64,000 bases of DNA, taken from the NCBI GenBank assembly GCA_035556715.1, contig DATMER010000125.1, positions 1-64,000 of the forward strand, written 5' to 3'. Of the stretch, positions 8,902-18,562 are shown in pieces (positions within the stretch are counted from its first letter, which is position 1; each line of letters starts with the position of its first letter). The stretch comes from DATMER01 sp035556715. GTDB taxonomy: Bacteria > Acidobacteriota > Thermoanaerobaculia > Multivoradales > UBA5704. Under the pieces are notes generated by a model that saw nothing but the letters and a program-made list of their open reading frames with translations, did not search any database and had not been told where the DNA came from. The translations under genes were made by a program, and so were the position numbers.

Positions 8902-9333
8902 ATGAACCTTCAGAGCTTCTACCCGATCATCGTGACTCCGCACCTGACCCGATGCCGCGATTTCTACCGGCGCTGGTTCAGGTTGGAAGTCGTGTTCGAG
9001 GCGAGCTGGTTCGTGCTGCTCGGCACGGGCGCCGGTGCCGGTACGCACCTCGCCTTCATGCACCCGGACCATCCTTCGGCTCCGCCGGGTCCGGAAACGT
9101 TCAACGGCAAGGGGATGTGTCTGGAGTTCCAGGTGGAGGATGCCGCTCTCGAGCACGAGCGTTTCGTGCGAGAGGGAGCCGTGCTCAGTCTCTCGCTCCG
9201 CGATGAGCCCTTCGGGCAACGCCGCTTCGGCCTCTTCGATCCCGCGGGGGTCTGGATCGACGTCGTCGAGCAGATTGAACCGGCCGCAGGCTGGTGGGAC
9301 AAGTACCTGGTGCCTGACCCGGAACCGGGGTAA
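8902..9333 (+). CDS. VOC (glyoxalase/bleomycin-resistance) family protein
   Basis: A 143-residue single-unit VOC protein. It opens with YPIIVTPHLTRCRDFYRRWF, the usual first beta-alpha of the vicinal-oxygen-chelate fold, and ends with RRFGLFDPAGVWIDVVEQ, the usual last strand with an acidic metal-ligand position. The ATG at 8902 is chosen over the longer reading from 8833, which would run through the previous gene's 3' end. GAGAGGCGAA precedes it. Substrate unknown; such proteins range from dioxygenases to antibiotic-binding proteins. Confidence 0.75.
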   Translation: MNLQSFYPIIVTPHLTRCRDFYRRWFRLEVVFEASWFVLLGTGAGAGTHLAFMHPDHPSAPPGPETFNGKGMCLEFQVEDAALEHERFVREGAVLSLSLRDEPFGQRRFGLFDPAGVWIDVVEQIEPAAGWWDKYLVPDPEPG

Positions 9334-9670
9334 GGCACGCCGGCCCGGAGAATGGATTCCGCAGCGATCCGCTGGATCACTGATCTACACTTGCGGGAGT
9401 CCAAGTTCCTGAACGGATGAAAGATGTACGAGCGCGACCATCAGCGATGGCTGCTGCCGTCAATATCAGGACCTGGAGTCGTCAAGCGTGGTGTATGGGG
9501 CGAGTTTCCGGGTCGGATTGACATGCCTCCGGGATCGGCTTAAACTGATTAAGTTGTTGTATTCCTGACCGTTGCAGGCGAGGCCTCGGTTTTCGGGGTC
9601 TCGCGATCTGGGCCTCTACGAAAGCCTGAGACTCAGGTCCAATCTAGGTTAGCCGGCACAACAAGGTTCT
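9334..9670 (+). promoter_or_regulatory. Intergenic region with a strong promoter upstream of the cassette gene
   Basis: These 337 bases hold no convincing gene. TTGACA (9518-9523), N17, TAAACT (9541-9546) is an excellent sigma70-type promoter pointing at the isochorismatase gene. The 32 bases at 9515-9546 match 13118-13149 with only four differences. GTTAGCC at 9648-9654 matches the 3' core of the attC site at 10337 and marks the likely left boundary of an inserted cassette. Confidence 0.65.
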
Positions 9671-10264
9671 ATGGCCACTGTAGCGTTGCTTGTGATCGAC
9701 ATGCTCAACGACTTTTTTCGACAGCATGCCCCCCTTGCGGCCCGTCGGGACGAGTTAGTTAGATCAATCAACCAGCTCGCCTCCGCATTTCGAGCACAGA
9801 AGCAGCCGGTCTACTGGGTCCGCCAAGAGTTCGCGCCCGATCTTTCCGACGCGTTCACCGCCATGCGCAAGCACGGCATCCGGACCACCATTGCTGGCAC
9901 CGACGGCTGCGAGATCCTGCCAGAACTCGACCGCCTTCCTGCGGATGCCGTTATTGTTAAGAAGCGCTATAGCGCGTTCTTCGGCACCGACCTGGACCGG
10001 CTCCTCACCGAAATCCAGCCGCTCACGCTCATCGTTGCGGGCATCAATACTCATGCCTGCATCCGTGCAACGGCTATCGATGCCTACCAGCGCGACCTTG
10101 ACGTAGTCATTGCGGCCGATTGCGTATACTCCTATGATCTGGAACACCATGAGGTCACCCGGCGCTACCTCGACCTCTACATCTCCCCATTCAGGACCAA
10201 CCGGGAGATCATCGACCTCTTGGAACATTCCAACCAGACAGCCGACACAGGACGATCTCTGTGA
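9671..10264 (+). CDS. Isochorismatase-family cysteine hydrolase (cassette gene)
   Basis: A 197-residue hydrolase of the isochorismatase/nicotinamidase superfamily. The triad is visible: Asp10 in VIDMLNDFF, Lys97 or Lys98 in IVKKRYSAF, and nucleophile Cys130 in GINTHACIRATA. The strand before the cysteine (TLIVAGI) and the following DVVIAADC are typical. The substrate cannot be told; isochorismate, nicotinamide and N-carbamoyl compounds are all possible. The gene starts 17 bases after a GTTAGCC core and ends just before an attC-like hairpin, so it fills a gene cassette of about 689 bp as in integrons. A strong promoter lies upstream at 9518-9546. Confidence 0.85.
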   Translation: MATVALLVIDMLNDFFRQHAPLAARRDELVRSINQLASAFRAQKQPVYWVRQEFAPDLSDAFTAMRKHGIRTTIAGTDGCEILPELDRLPADAVIVKKRYSAFFGTDLDRLLTEIQPLTLIVAGINTHACIRATAIDAYQRDLDVVIAADCVYSYDLEHHEVTRRYLDLYISPFRTNREIIDLLEHSNQTADTGRSL

Positions 10265-10269
10265 GGGTG

Positions 10270-10345
10270 CCGGCTAACACGGCTAACCTGCACTCGGACG
10301 GTCGGCTACGCCGTCCGCGCGGTGAAGCGTCAAAGCGTTAGCCGG
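10270..10345 (+). other. attC-like integron recombination site
   Basis: CCGGCTAAC (10270-10278) and GTTAGCCGG (10337-10345) are perfect 9-base complements and contain the R'' (RYYYAAC) and R' (GTTRRRY) core boxes. Inside lies an imperfect L''/L' pair (ACGGCTAACCTGC against GTGAAGCGTC) with unpaired bases, then a GGACGG/CCGTCC terminal stem. The CAAAGCGTTAGCC end resembles known attC 3' ends. The site directly follows the isochorismatase stop codon. No integron integrase is seen in the window. Confidence 0.75.
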
Positions 10346-10359
10346 CGGAGCGGCCACCG

Positions 10360-10893
10360 ATGAGTTCAGTCTTCTTCCACGAGGACGACTACTGCCAAGT
10401 CGAGATATTGCCCATTGCCGCCCGAGCGCATTGCCTGGCCGAGATGGGCCACATCGAGGAGCTCGCCGACGCCCACCGCAGCGGAGCCGGGTTCACGGAT
10501 ATCTACCTTCGCGGAGAGTCACCGTTGCCGTTGGCCTCGCTCGGCATCACTTTGGAGGAGCTGCGGTCAGCAGTGGAGCCGTTGGCCCCGCGGTTCGCCC
10601 AAGTTTTCACCGGGTACGGTTCGTACCGGGAGCCGTGCCAGTCCGTCTCCGGTTGGGGCCTCGGCGACGGGAAAGCGATGTTCGCAGGTGTTGGAGAGGG
10701 CGGAGTCGTCGGCCCGGCTTGGCTGTCACTCGATGGCATCTCGGCCGAGCAGGTCGGGCTGTGGTGCGAAGTGCTACGGTCCCTGCCCCGCGCGGCGGAG
10801 TTGCTGGTAGCGGACTGGAACGCCGGTCTCGTGGTGCCGCTCGCCGATGAGTCCCAGTTGGCCGCCTATCTGCGGGGCGAGCTCGACGCTTGA
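10360..10893 (+). CDS. Hypothetical protein, 177 residues
   Basis: Not recognised. A soluble, acidic protein with no signal peptide or TM helix. It begins SSVFFHEDDYCQVEILP and contains a glycine-rich stretch (GYGSYREPCQSVSGWGLG, GVGEGG). The ATG is 14 bases after the attC 3' core, the spacing expected for the first gene of a following cassette, but no second attC is visible downstream. It may therefore be the native gene at the insertion point or a cassette that lost its site. Confidence 0.6.
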   Translation: MSSVFFHEDDYCQVEILPIAARAHCLAEMGHIEELADAHRSGAGFTDIYLRGESPLPLASLGITLEELRSAVEPLAPRFAQVFTGYGSYREPCQSVSGWGLGDGKAMFAGVGEGGVVGPAWLSLDGISAEQVGLWCEVLRSLPRAAELLVADWNAGLVVPLADESQLAAYLRGELDA

Positions 10894-10960
10894 CCTCTAT
10901 GAGGTGGCACGCCCCTCGCTCCTCCTCCTTTGCCAAACAGAAAGATCGGAGGAGACCCTC

Positions 10961-11794
10961 ATGAGACACCGCGCTCTCTTCTTCGTCCAGGCGATGCGGC
11001 TCTTGATACCGGCTATCCTGGCCATCTGCCTTGGTGTGAAAGCGGCTCAGGCTCAGGCTGGCCCGGCGGTCTCGCCGCAGTCGGTGGCTGTGGTGTTGTC
11101 GCAGCCGGTCGATGCGTCGGAGATCGAGCCCCGGCCGGACGGGGTGGCACACCAGAGGCCCAGGCTGGACGACGAGGCGTTCGCGCGGTGGGTGCTCCAG
11201 GCGCGGGCAATGCGACTCGCAGCCCTTGTTCAGAAGCGGCTCCTGGACTCCTATGCGAAACAGTCCGGGCTTGAGCCGACGGAGGCCGAGCTCCAGCCGC
11301 TCCTGCGCTCGTTCGAGAAGGGCTCCAAGGATGTGGAAGAATCCATGAGACGGACCCGGCAGCGGCGGCTCGCGGAGATCCGCAAGAAGCTCGAGGACCC
11401 GGCCCTCGACCCGGCGGAGCGGGCGCGGCTGACGGCAGAGCTTGCCGAGTGGGAGCAATTCCCCTCCGGCGGCGAAGCAGAGACGCAAAAAGGGGACCGC
11501 GAGTTTGTAAGCGGCCTCGTTCAGAATTGGAAGGTCCAGCGGTCGCTCTTCAATCGATATGGCGGCAGGGTGCTCGTATCGAGCTTCGGGTTCAATATCG
11601 CGATCGACGCGCTGAAGCAGTTTCTGCGGGAAGAGGAGACGCGGGGATCGTTCGAGATTTACGATCCCGCCCTGCGCACGGCCTTCTGGACAGCGGTCGC
11701 CGATGAGACCTGGGCAGACGGCGTAACGAGCGGTCCTGGCGCGGAGAAGCTGTTCGCTACGCCCCCTTGGCAGGTCAAGCGCGGCCGACCCTGA
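10961..11794 (+). CDS. Secreted protein with SurA-N-like helical region
   Basis: A 277-residue protein starting at the ATG at 10961 behind a strong GGAGGAG; the longer reading from 10847 only overlaps the previous gene. An N-terminal signal peptide (hydrophobic LLIPAILAICLG, cleavage near AQAQA) sends it out of the cytoplasm. The segment AALVQKRLLDSYAKQSGLEPTEAEL resembles the N-terminal chaperone helix of SurA/parvulin-type foldases, but no PPIase domain is present. The middle is charged and helical (RRTRQRRLAEIRKKLE). Function not assigned; the SurA-like reading is weak inference. Confidence 0.6.
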   Translation: MRHRALFFVQAMRLLIPAILAICLGVKAAQAQAGPAVSPQSVAVVLSQPVDASEIEPRPDGVAHQRPRLDDEAFARWVLQARAMRLAALVQKRLLDSYAKQSGLEPTEAELQPLLRSFEKGSKDVEESMRRTRQRRLAEIRKKLEDPALDPAERARLTAELAEWEQFPSGGEAETQKGDREFVSGLVQNWKVQRSLFNRYGGRVLVSSFGFNIAIDALKQFLREEETRGSFEIYDPALRTAFWTAVADETWADGVTSGPGAEKLFATPPWQVKRGRP

Positions 11795-11811
11795 ATCCAC
11801 ATCGGGTTGGT

Positions 11812-12593
11812 CTAGGAGTAACCAGCCTGCTTAAAAATTAGATCGTGCAGAGCCTGCTCACTGGCGGGGGCAGCGGGGGCAGCGGGGGAGGAAGAAGAGA
11901 AAGCCGCAGCCGAGGCGGCAACGGTGGTCGAAGTGGCTGAGGTTGAGGAAGTGGAGTCCTCCTTCTTGAGCCCTTTCCAGCCGACGGCCGCGAGTCTCTT
12001 GTAATCGCTATCCGCGTTGTGAGGGCTGTCGTACCGATCACATCTCGGGCCGTAAGCGCTCGTCTCATTCGTCAAATAGTATTTGGAGAAGGAGCAATAC
12101 CACTGGACTGTTTCGTTGTTGCTGTTCCTCCAGGTACGAGTTTCTTCCTTCAAGGCCCTTTCGAGCTCGCCGACGCACTTCTTGCAGGGGGAATCGTAGA
12201 CATAAAGAAAGACATAACAGCGGGCTCGAGATAATAATGAGTTTTCTTTGCCGTCCGGTTGAAGAGTTCTGACATCAGCTGTAGCTCGACGTGCTGTTTC
12301 CCGTCGAAATGCGCTGTTTTATTGAAAAGCAGCTCCTTGCCACCGGCGGCCACCACCAGAATGATGCCACTCATTGGCTTCGAATTCGTCAGGCCTGCCT
12401 TGGTTAGAGGTGCCAGGATGTCATGTACCTTGTCGGCCTTGAACTTGGCCTTGGCGCTCCATTCCTCCTTACATTTTTGACACAGACCCTTTGTGGGACA
12501 GTTTGAGCTTCCATTCTTGCACGCGCTCCACCCCCTTCGAAGTCCCCAGCGCCGCCCTGCCCGGATGACAAAGGCGGCTGAGGATTGAATCAA
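11812..12593 (-). pseudogene. Zinc-dependent deaminase with AID/APOBEC-like motifs, frameshifted
   Basis: Two minus-strand frames together encode one deaminase-fold protein. The first frame (TTG start at 12593, overlapping the previous stop as TTGA) gives a Cys-rich start (CKNGSSNCPTKGLCQKCK) and reaches HVELQLMSELFNR, the HxE zinc/proton-shuttle motif. The second frame supplies RCYVFLYVYDSPCKKC, the PCxxC zinc motif, then YCSFSKYYLTN, DYKRLAAVGWKG and a Ser/Ala-rich tail. A single G missing near 12255 (CGGAC for CGGGAC) would join them as NRDGKEN. Spacing and flanks resemble AID/APOBEC (HVE...RCY...SPCxxC) more than ordinary CMP deaminases. It is a broken gene, a sequencing error or a programmed shift. 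Bacterial relatives are often polymorphic toxins. Confidence 0.7.
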
Positions 12594-12916
12594 CCGGCGA
12601 GGAAGATGACCACGAAGTTCCGGCCACCTGCGTTGCTGGGGTTGCCGATGTAGTAGTTGGCGCCCACCGACACGTTGCCGGAAATGGCGAGGGTGGCCCC
12701 ATCTTTGAGGCCCTTCGCTACCGTCTGGTCCGGCAGGCCGCCCCTCACGTGCCAGAGCGTGAAGGAGATGGCGCCGGAGCTGGAGCTGTTATCGATGCTC
12801 ACGGTCAGGTTGCCGCTGGCGGGGAGCTCGAGGAACTGGAAGTTCGGGCTCGAGTTGTTTTTGTAGCCTTTGATCGGAGCAGCGGAGGATGTGACGGAAG
12901 CGACAGGCTGGGACAT
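12590..12916 (-). CDS. Small beta-rich protein coupled to the deaminase
   Basis: A 108-residue protein, not recognised. It has no signal peptide and is rich in Ser, Gly and Asn with alternating hydrophobics (NLTVSIDNSSSSGAISFTLWHV, ATLAISGNVSVGANYYIGN), suggesting a small beta-sandwich. AGGAGA precedes the ATG at 12916. Its stop overlaps the TTG start of the deaminase reading frame, so the two are translationally coupled. It could be a partner, a delivery module or an immunity factor; nothing in the sequence decides between these. Confidence 0.6.
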   Translation of the reverse strand: MSQPVASVTSSAAPIKGYKNNSSPNFQFLELPASGNLTVSIDNSSSSGAISFTLWHVRGGLPDQTVAKGLKDGATLAISGNVSVGANYYIGNPSNAGGRNFVVIFLAG

Positions 12917-13316
12917 GGGCTCTCCTTTCCCTGATTCGTTCCGGGGCGGCGCGGGTCCGTCTTGGATCTACGCATCATCCCGTTAGTGGGACGAGCCGAG
13001 TCTCTATTGCACATCTCGACATCCCCGCCATCGCCGTTTGGCCATTCGGCGGCCGGCAGCTATCGGCCGACTCCATCCTGCAGTCCAGGTCGTACCTTCT
13101 GCAGGGTCTTCCCGCTTGGATTGACATGCCTCTCGGATCGTCTTAGACTATGAGCGGCTCCGACAGCAATAGCGATGTTCACTCTCTTTGATCTCTTCGA
13201 ACTTCTATTTCCCGTCGCTGGACTTATTTATGGTTTCATAACAGGGCAGAGGTACTTTGGTCTAATCGGCGCTCCACATTGAAAAGATAGAGCTACTGCG
13301 CTCAGGACACTCCTAG
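12917..13316 (+). promoter_or_regulatory. Intergenic region with second copy of the strong promoter
   Basis: Mostly non-coding and of lower GC (26/60 at 13201-13260). TTGACA (13121-13126), N17, TAGACT (13144-13149) is nearly identical to the promoter at 9518-9546, including most of the spacer. It would transcribe the possible 35-codon ORF at 13175 and the secreted protein gene at 13317. Confidence 0.6.
13175..13282 (+). CDS. Possible 35-residue hydrophobic peptide
   Basis: ATG at 13175 to TGA at 13282 encodes MFTLFDLFELLFPVAGLIY followed by GFITGQRYFGLIGAPH, a likely single-span hydrophobic peptide. It begins about 19 bases after the expected transcription start of the promoter at 13121-13149. 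There is no clear ribosome-binding site, so it may be chance. Confidence 0.3.
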   Translation: MFTLFDLFELLFPVAGLIYGFITGQRYFGLIGAPH

Positions 13317-13844
13317 ATGGAAATTAGAACCTCTCTTCTACTAAGTGCACTTCTAAGCTGCTTCCTTCTTCCTAGGGCCTACGGTACTGCTTCACTTGCC
13401 GAGCAAGGGCAAAGACCTTGTGTCTCCTACTCGGAGTTGGCATTCGGCGGTATTCCTATAGGCGCAGACGAGAACTTCGTTCGCCAAAAGCTGGGAAAGC
13501 CTCTCAAGAAAGAAGCGGGGCAGAGCGAAGATGATGGCGGTCATTACGAAGTTACCCAGCTTACTTACCCTGAGATCCGGGTTGACATCGGGAGAGGAGG
13601 AAGAATCGAGAGCCTTTTTACCCGATCCAAGGGAGTTGCCCTTCCTTCCGGGGTGCGGATTGGGATGAGCCGAGATCAAGTGCTTGCGAAGTGGCCTCTC
13701 GAAGATCAACGCCCTGAGCACAAGCCTTCACACCTGTCAGTAGCTGTGTGCGACGATCACAATGCGCCGGTGCTCGAGTTCTTTATTGCCTTTGATGCTC
13801 ACGATAGATTGGCCGAGGCAGAGATCAACCTTTATGGTCCCTAG
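13317..13844 (+). CDS. Secreted protein with two BamE/SmpA-like motifs
   Basis: A 175-residue protein with a signal peptide (LLLSALLSCFLLPRAYG, cleavage likely after AYG). Two repeats of the pattern 'G(I/V).IG...(N/D)xVxxK(L/W)' (GIPIGADENFVRQKLGKP and GVRIGMSRDQVLAKWP) resemble the SmpA/OmlA/BamE fold used by small periplasmic and outer-membrane proteins. There is no lipobox. It could bind peptides or lipids at the envelope. GC is lower than in the core genes nearby. Confidence 0.65.
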   Translation: MEIRTSLLLSALLSCFLLPRAYGTASLAEQGQRPCVSYSELAFGGIPIGADENFVRQKLGKPLKKEAGQSEDDGGHYEVTQLTYPEIRVDIGRGGRIESLFTRSKGVALPSGVRIGMSRDQVLAKWPLEDQRPEHKPSHLSVAVCDDHNAPVLEFFIAFDAHDRLAEAEINLYGP

Positions 13845-13863
13845 CTTCCGGAGTAACAAAACC

Positions 13864-13878
13864 CAGCCCAACGGGCTG
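13864..13878. terminator. Short hairpin between convergent genes
   Basis: CAGCCC (13864-13869) pairs with GGGCTG (13873-13878) around an AAC loop, between the 3' ends of two convergent genes. There is no T-tract, so it is only a weak terminator candidate for either direction. Confidence 0.35.
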
Positions 13879-13921
13879 CCGAGCAAGTGCCAGGCGAGTG
13901 TCCAGCGCCCTTGAGCGCCCG

Positions 13922-15847
<1,926 letters not shown>

Positions 15848-15877
15848 AGCCCCATTTTTTGCAGGGATCGTGCCAGA

Positions 15878-17404
15878 TCATTCCTGGGAAAAGAGCCCCT
15901 CCAGCCGCGCCAATTCCTCGCGCGAGTGCACGGGATTACCGCTCAGGATGCCGCTCACCGTGCGGAAAGGCTCGCCGAGATGCATCCCTGTGGAGTCGAT
16001 GGTCACCTCGCGGATCTCCTTGTCGTGCTGCGAGCCGCGCATCTTGAGCACCATCAGGCCGCGCTGCATCTCGCCGAACATCTCGACATAACGCAGCAGG
16101 ATGATCGAATCGGTCAGGCTCGAGATGTGGGCTTCGGTCACCGACGTACCGCCCACCAGCGTCGGAGTGGTGTTGGTGAACAAGCCGGTGATCGACTTCT
16201 GCTTGATGAACGAGGAGAGGTCGATCACCATCTGCCGGAACGCCTTGGGGGGGCCGACCCGCTCGAGCGCCGAGAGCGAGTCGATGACCACTCGCTGCGG
16301 CGCGAACTGTTCGATCATCCGCTTGATGCGCAGCAGGTGATCCTGCAGCCCGCGCGCTTCCGGATACTCGCAGTGGACCCGCAGCACGCCATCGTTCTCC
16401 ATTCTCTCGAAATCGACTCCCCAACCCGTGGCGTTGCGCACCAACTGCTCGCGGCTCTCCTCGTATCCGAACAGCAATCCACGGTCTCCCTGCTGGGCCC
16501 CGCCGGCGAGGAAGTGGGTGACCGTCAGCGTCTTTCCGGTACCCGTGGCGCCGGAGACCAGGATCACGGAATCCCGGAAGAACCCGCCGCCACACATGGC
16601 GTCGAGCTCGGGGTTGCCGGAGCTGACGCGGACGTTTGAGGATCGCTGTTCGAGGGGAATGCCGGTGAGCGGGATCACCACCACGCCGCGGTCGGCTTCG
16701 ATCACGAATGGGTGCTCCCCCTTCTGATGATCCGTGCCGCGAAACTTGAGCAATTCCAGCGTGCGCCGCCTCTGTTCTTCTTCGAGCACGTTGCGCAGCA
16801 CCACGACGTTGTCGGCGATGAACTCCTCGACCCCGTACCGGCCGACCGGACCGTACTCCTCAGTGCGCTCGGCGGTGAGCACCGCGGTGACGCCCATCTC
16901 CCGGGCGGAGCGGGCAATGCGGAACAGCTCGTTGCGCACCACGGACGCGTCCTGGAACTGCGAAAAGACCGCGGAGAGCGAATCGATCACCAGCCGCCGC
17001 GCGCCGGTGCGATCGACGGCACCCTTGATCCGCGCCATCACGCCGCCCAGGTCATATTCGCCGGCCTCGACGATCTCCTCCTCGGGATTGGGCGAGGCAT
17101 CCACGAAGGCCCACTTCCCGTTCCCTTCCCAGGCGGCGAGATCCCAGCCGAAGCTCGCGACGTTGCGGCGGATGTCTTCGGGGCTCTCCTCGAAAGTGAC
17201 GAAGACGCCGGGCTCGTCGAACTCGGTGATGCCGCGCGCGAGGAACTGCGCAGCGAAGATGGTCTTGCCGCTTCCCGAGCTGCCGGAGATCAGTGTCGAA
17301 CGATTGGCAGGCAGGCCGCCGTAGGTGAGGTTGTCCAAGCCGGGAATGCCGGTCAACACCTTGGCCGGCGGAAGCGCCCGCGCGTTCACAGGCTCGTCCG
17401 TCAT
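15878..17404 (-). CDS. KaiC, double-RecA clock ATPase/autokinase
   Basis: A 508-residue protein of normal KaiC length with two RecA domains. CI: Walker A GSSGSGKT (41-48) and catalytic Glu pair E72/E73. CII: Walker A GATGTGKT (285-292) and E315/E316. The autophosphorylation site is kept: TEAHISSLTD has T423, S428 and S429 where cyanobacterial KaiC has T426, S431 and T432, so Ser replaces Thr at the last site. The following RYVEMFGEMQRGLMVLKMRG matches the family. The ATG overlaps the kaiB stop by 4 bases, which implies coupled translation. Confidence 0.96.
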   Translation of the reverse strand: MTDEPVNARALPPAKVLTGIPGLDNLTYGGLPANRSTLISGSSGSGKTIFAAQFLARGITEFDEPGVFVTFEESPEDIRRNVASFGWDLAAWEGNGKWAFVDASPNPEEEIVEAGEYDLGGVMARIKGAVDRTGARRLVIDSLSAVFSQFQDASVVRNELFRIARSAREMGVTAVLTAERTEEYGPVGRYGVEEFIADNVVVLRNVLEEEQRRRTLELLKFRGTDHQKGEHPFVIEADRGVVVIPLTGIPLEQRSSNVRVSSGNPELDAMCGGGFFRDSVILVSGATGTGKTLTVTHFLAGGAQQGDRGLLFGYEESREQLVRNATGWGVDFERMENDGVLRVHCEYPEARGLQDHLLRIKRMIEQFAPQRVVIDSLSALERVGPPKAFRQMVIDLSSFIKQKSITGLFTNTTPTLVGGTSVTEAHISSLTDSIILLRYVEMFGEMQRGLMVLKMRGSQHDKEIREVTIDSTGMHLGEPFRTVSGILSGNPVHSREELARLEGLFSQE

Positions 17405-17712
17405 TGCTTCTCCTCCCCCTGCGCAAGCTCGTTGCGAGGGCGCACATCGAGCCCCAGCAACACTTTGTCGCGATTGGACAGGTCCCCGATCACCCGCCGC
17501 AACGGTGGCGGAAGCTGCTTGATCAGCGTCGGCGTGGCCAGAATCCGGTCGTCCTCGGCCAGTTGCGGATGCTCGAGGACGTCGATGATTTCGATCTCAT
17601 AGCGTCCCTCGAGCTCCTCCTTGCAAAGCCGCCGGAGGTTGGCGATGGCGCGCTCGGCTCGCGGCGATTGGCCGGTTACGTATAGCTTCAGCAGGTAGCG
17701 TTCCACGTCCAT
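17401..17712 (-). CDS. KaiB, clock protein
   Basis: A 103-residue thioredoxin-like KaiB, which in clock systems binds the KaiC CI ring. Family landmarks are YLLKLYVTGQSPRAERAIANL at the N-terminus (start LLKLYVTG), the EIIDVLEHPQLAEDD loop, ATPTLIKQLPPP and RRVIGDLSNRDKVLLGLDV. Length matches KaiB and it lacks the kinase fusion seen in SasA. It follows the KaiA-like gene by 29 bases and overlaps kaiC by 4. Confidence 0.96.
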   Translation of the reverse strand: MDVERYLLKLYVTGQSPRAERAIANLRRLCKEELEGRYEIEIIDVLEHPQLAEDDRILATPTLIKQLPPPLRRVIGDLSNRDKVLLGLDVRPRNELAQGEEKQ

Positions 17713-17741
17713 CCTTTCGTGCGTGCCCTGTTGCGGGCCAC

Positions 17742-18548
17742 CTAGCGGTCGCGATAAAAAGTGACCAGATGCCCCATGAGCTCGAGCAGCCGCACGCGGC
17801 CTTCCGCCAGGTAGAGCTTCATGCGTTGCGGCCCATGCTCGGCCTCCCGCTGTTTCATGGCAGCGGTATGCAGCTCGACAATGTCACGCGGCCCGGCGCG
17901 CAGTTCGGCCGCTACGCCGGCCAGCCGCTGGAGCCTGTCCTCGGGCGGCACGGGCCGCCGCTGGAGGATCTGTTCCACGGCACGATCCAGGATTTCTCCA
18001 TACTCGCGCGCCAGCTCGGCGAAGCGATCGGGGAAGGCAGCCCGCAGCGGCGCCGGGCGGCTGCTCGCTCCGCCGGGTGAGGACGGCCACTCCGCTTGAT
18101 AGCTGGCAAGCACCGTCTTCACTCGTGCCACCTCCACCGCGTGGCGCAGCGAGCGCGCCGCGAGGGTGCCGTAAAGCTGTTCAGCGACCAGGTAGTCGGT
18201 GGCGCCGAGCTGCACGGCCTTGACGGCCAGCGGCTCGTCCCCGGCAGCGCAGAGCACGACGATCGGCAGGGTAGGGGCTTCCGCGCGGATCGTCACCAGA
18301 GGCCCGAGGCCCTGGTCGAGCGGGGAGATCGGCAGCAGCACGACGTCGGTGTCCTTGGCAGCGAGCCCTTCGAGGGTCTCCCTCAGGCTCGAGGTGCGCG
18401 CGAGAGCGAACCGTTCGCGCTCCGGCAATCCTTCGAGCGCCGCGGCGAGTTGGGATGTCGCTCTCCCGTCCGCATCGACAACGAGCACGCGAAGACGGCC
18501 GTCCGGGCTCAGAGGAGCGACCGCGGGGCGTCCGTCAGGCGTTTCCAT
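17742..18548 (-). CDS. Pseudo-receiver plus KaiA/RsbU_N-like C-terminal domain
   Basis: A 268-residue two-domain protein. Residues 18-140 follow the receiver fold (RLRVLVVDADG, LPIVVLCAAGDE, GATDYLVAEQ), but the phospho-acceptor position reads DVVLLPISP with Pro73, so it is a pseudo-receiver. Residues 175-268 form a helical domain (YGEILDRAVEQIL, PEDRLQRLAGVAAEL, IVELH with H227, LLELMGHLVTFYR) with the layout of the KaiA C-terminal dimer domain, including the (V/L)E(I/L)H motif. Cyanobacterial KaiA and the KaiA3 type also pair an N-terminal (pseudo)receiver with this domain. The RsbU N-terminal domain is a similar four-helix fold and is the main alternative. Position directly before kaiB supports a KaiA-type role. 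Confidence 0.75.
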   Translation of the reverse strand: METPDGRPAVAPLSPDGRLRVLVVDADGRATSQLAAALEGLPERERFALARTSSLRETLEGLAAKDTDVVLLPISPLDQGLGPLVTIRAEAPTLPIVVLCAAGDEPLAVKAVQLGATDYLVAEQLYGTLAARSLRHAVEVARVKTVLASYQAEWPSSPGGASSRPAPLRAAFPDRFAELAREYGEILDRAVEQILQRRPVPPEDRLQRLAGVAAELRAGPRDIVELHTAAMKQREAEHGPQRMKLYLAEGRVRLLELMGHLVTFYRDR

Positions 18549-18562
18549 GGGCGCGGCGTTTT

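Noticed and set aside
9540..9654. A second full attC upstream of the cassette
   Set aside because: Only the GTTAGCC core is present; no matching GGCTAAC partner with a foldable spacer was found, so it is more likely an insertion site or attI-like half.
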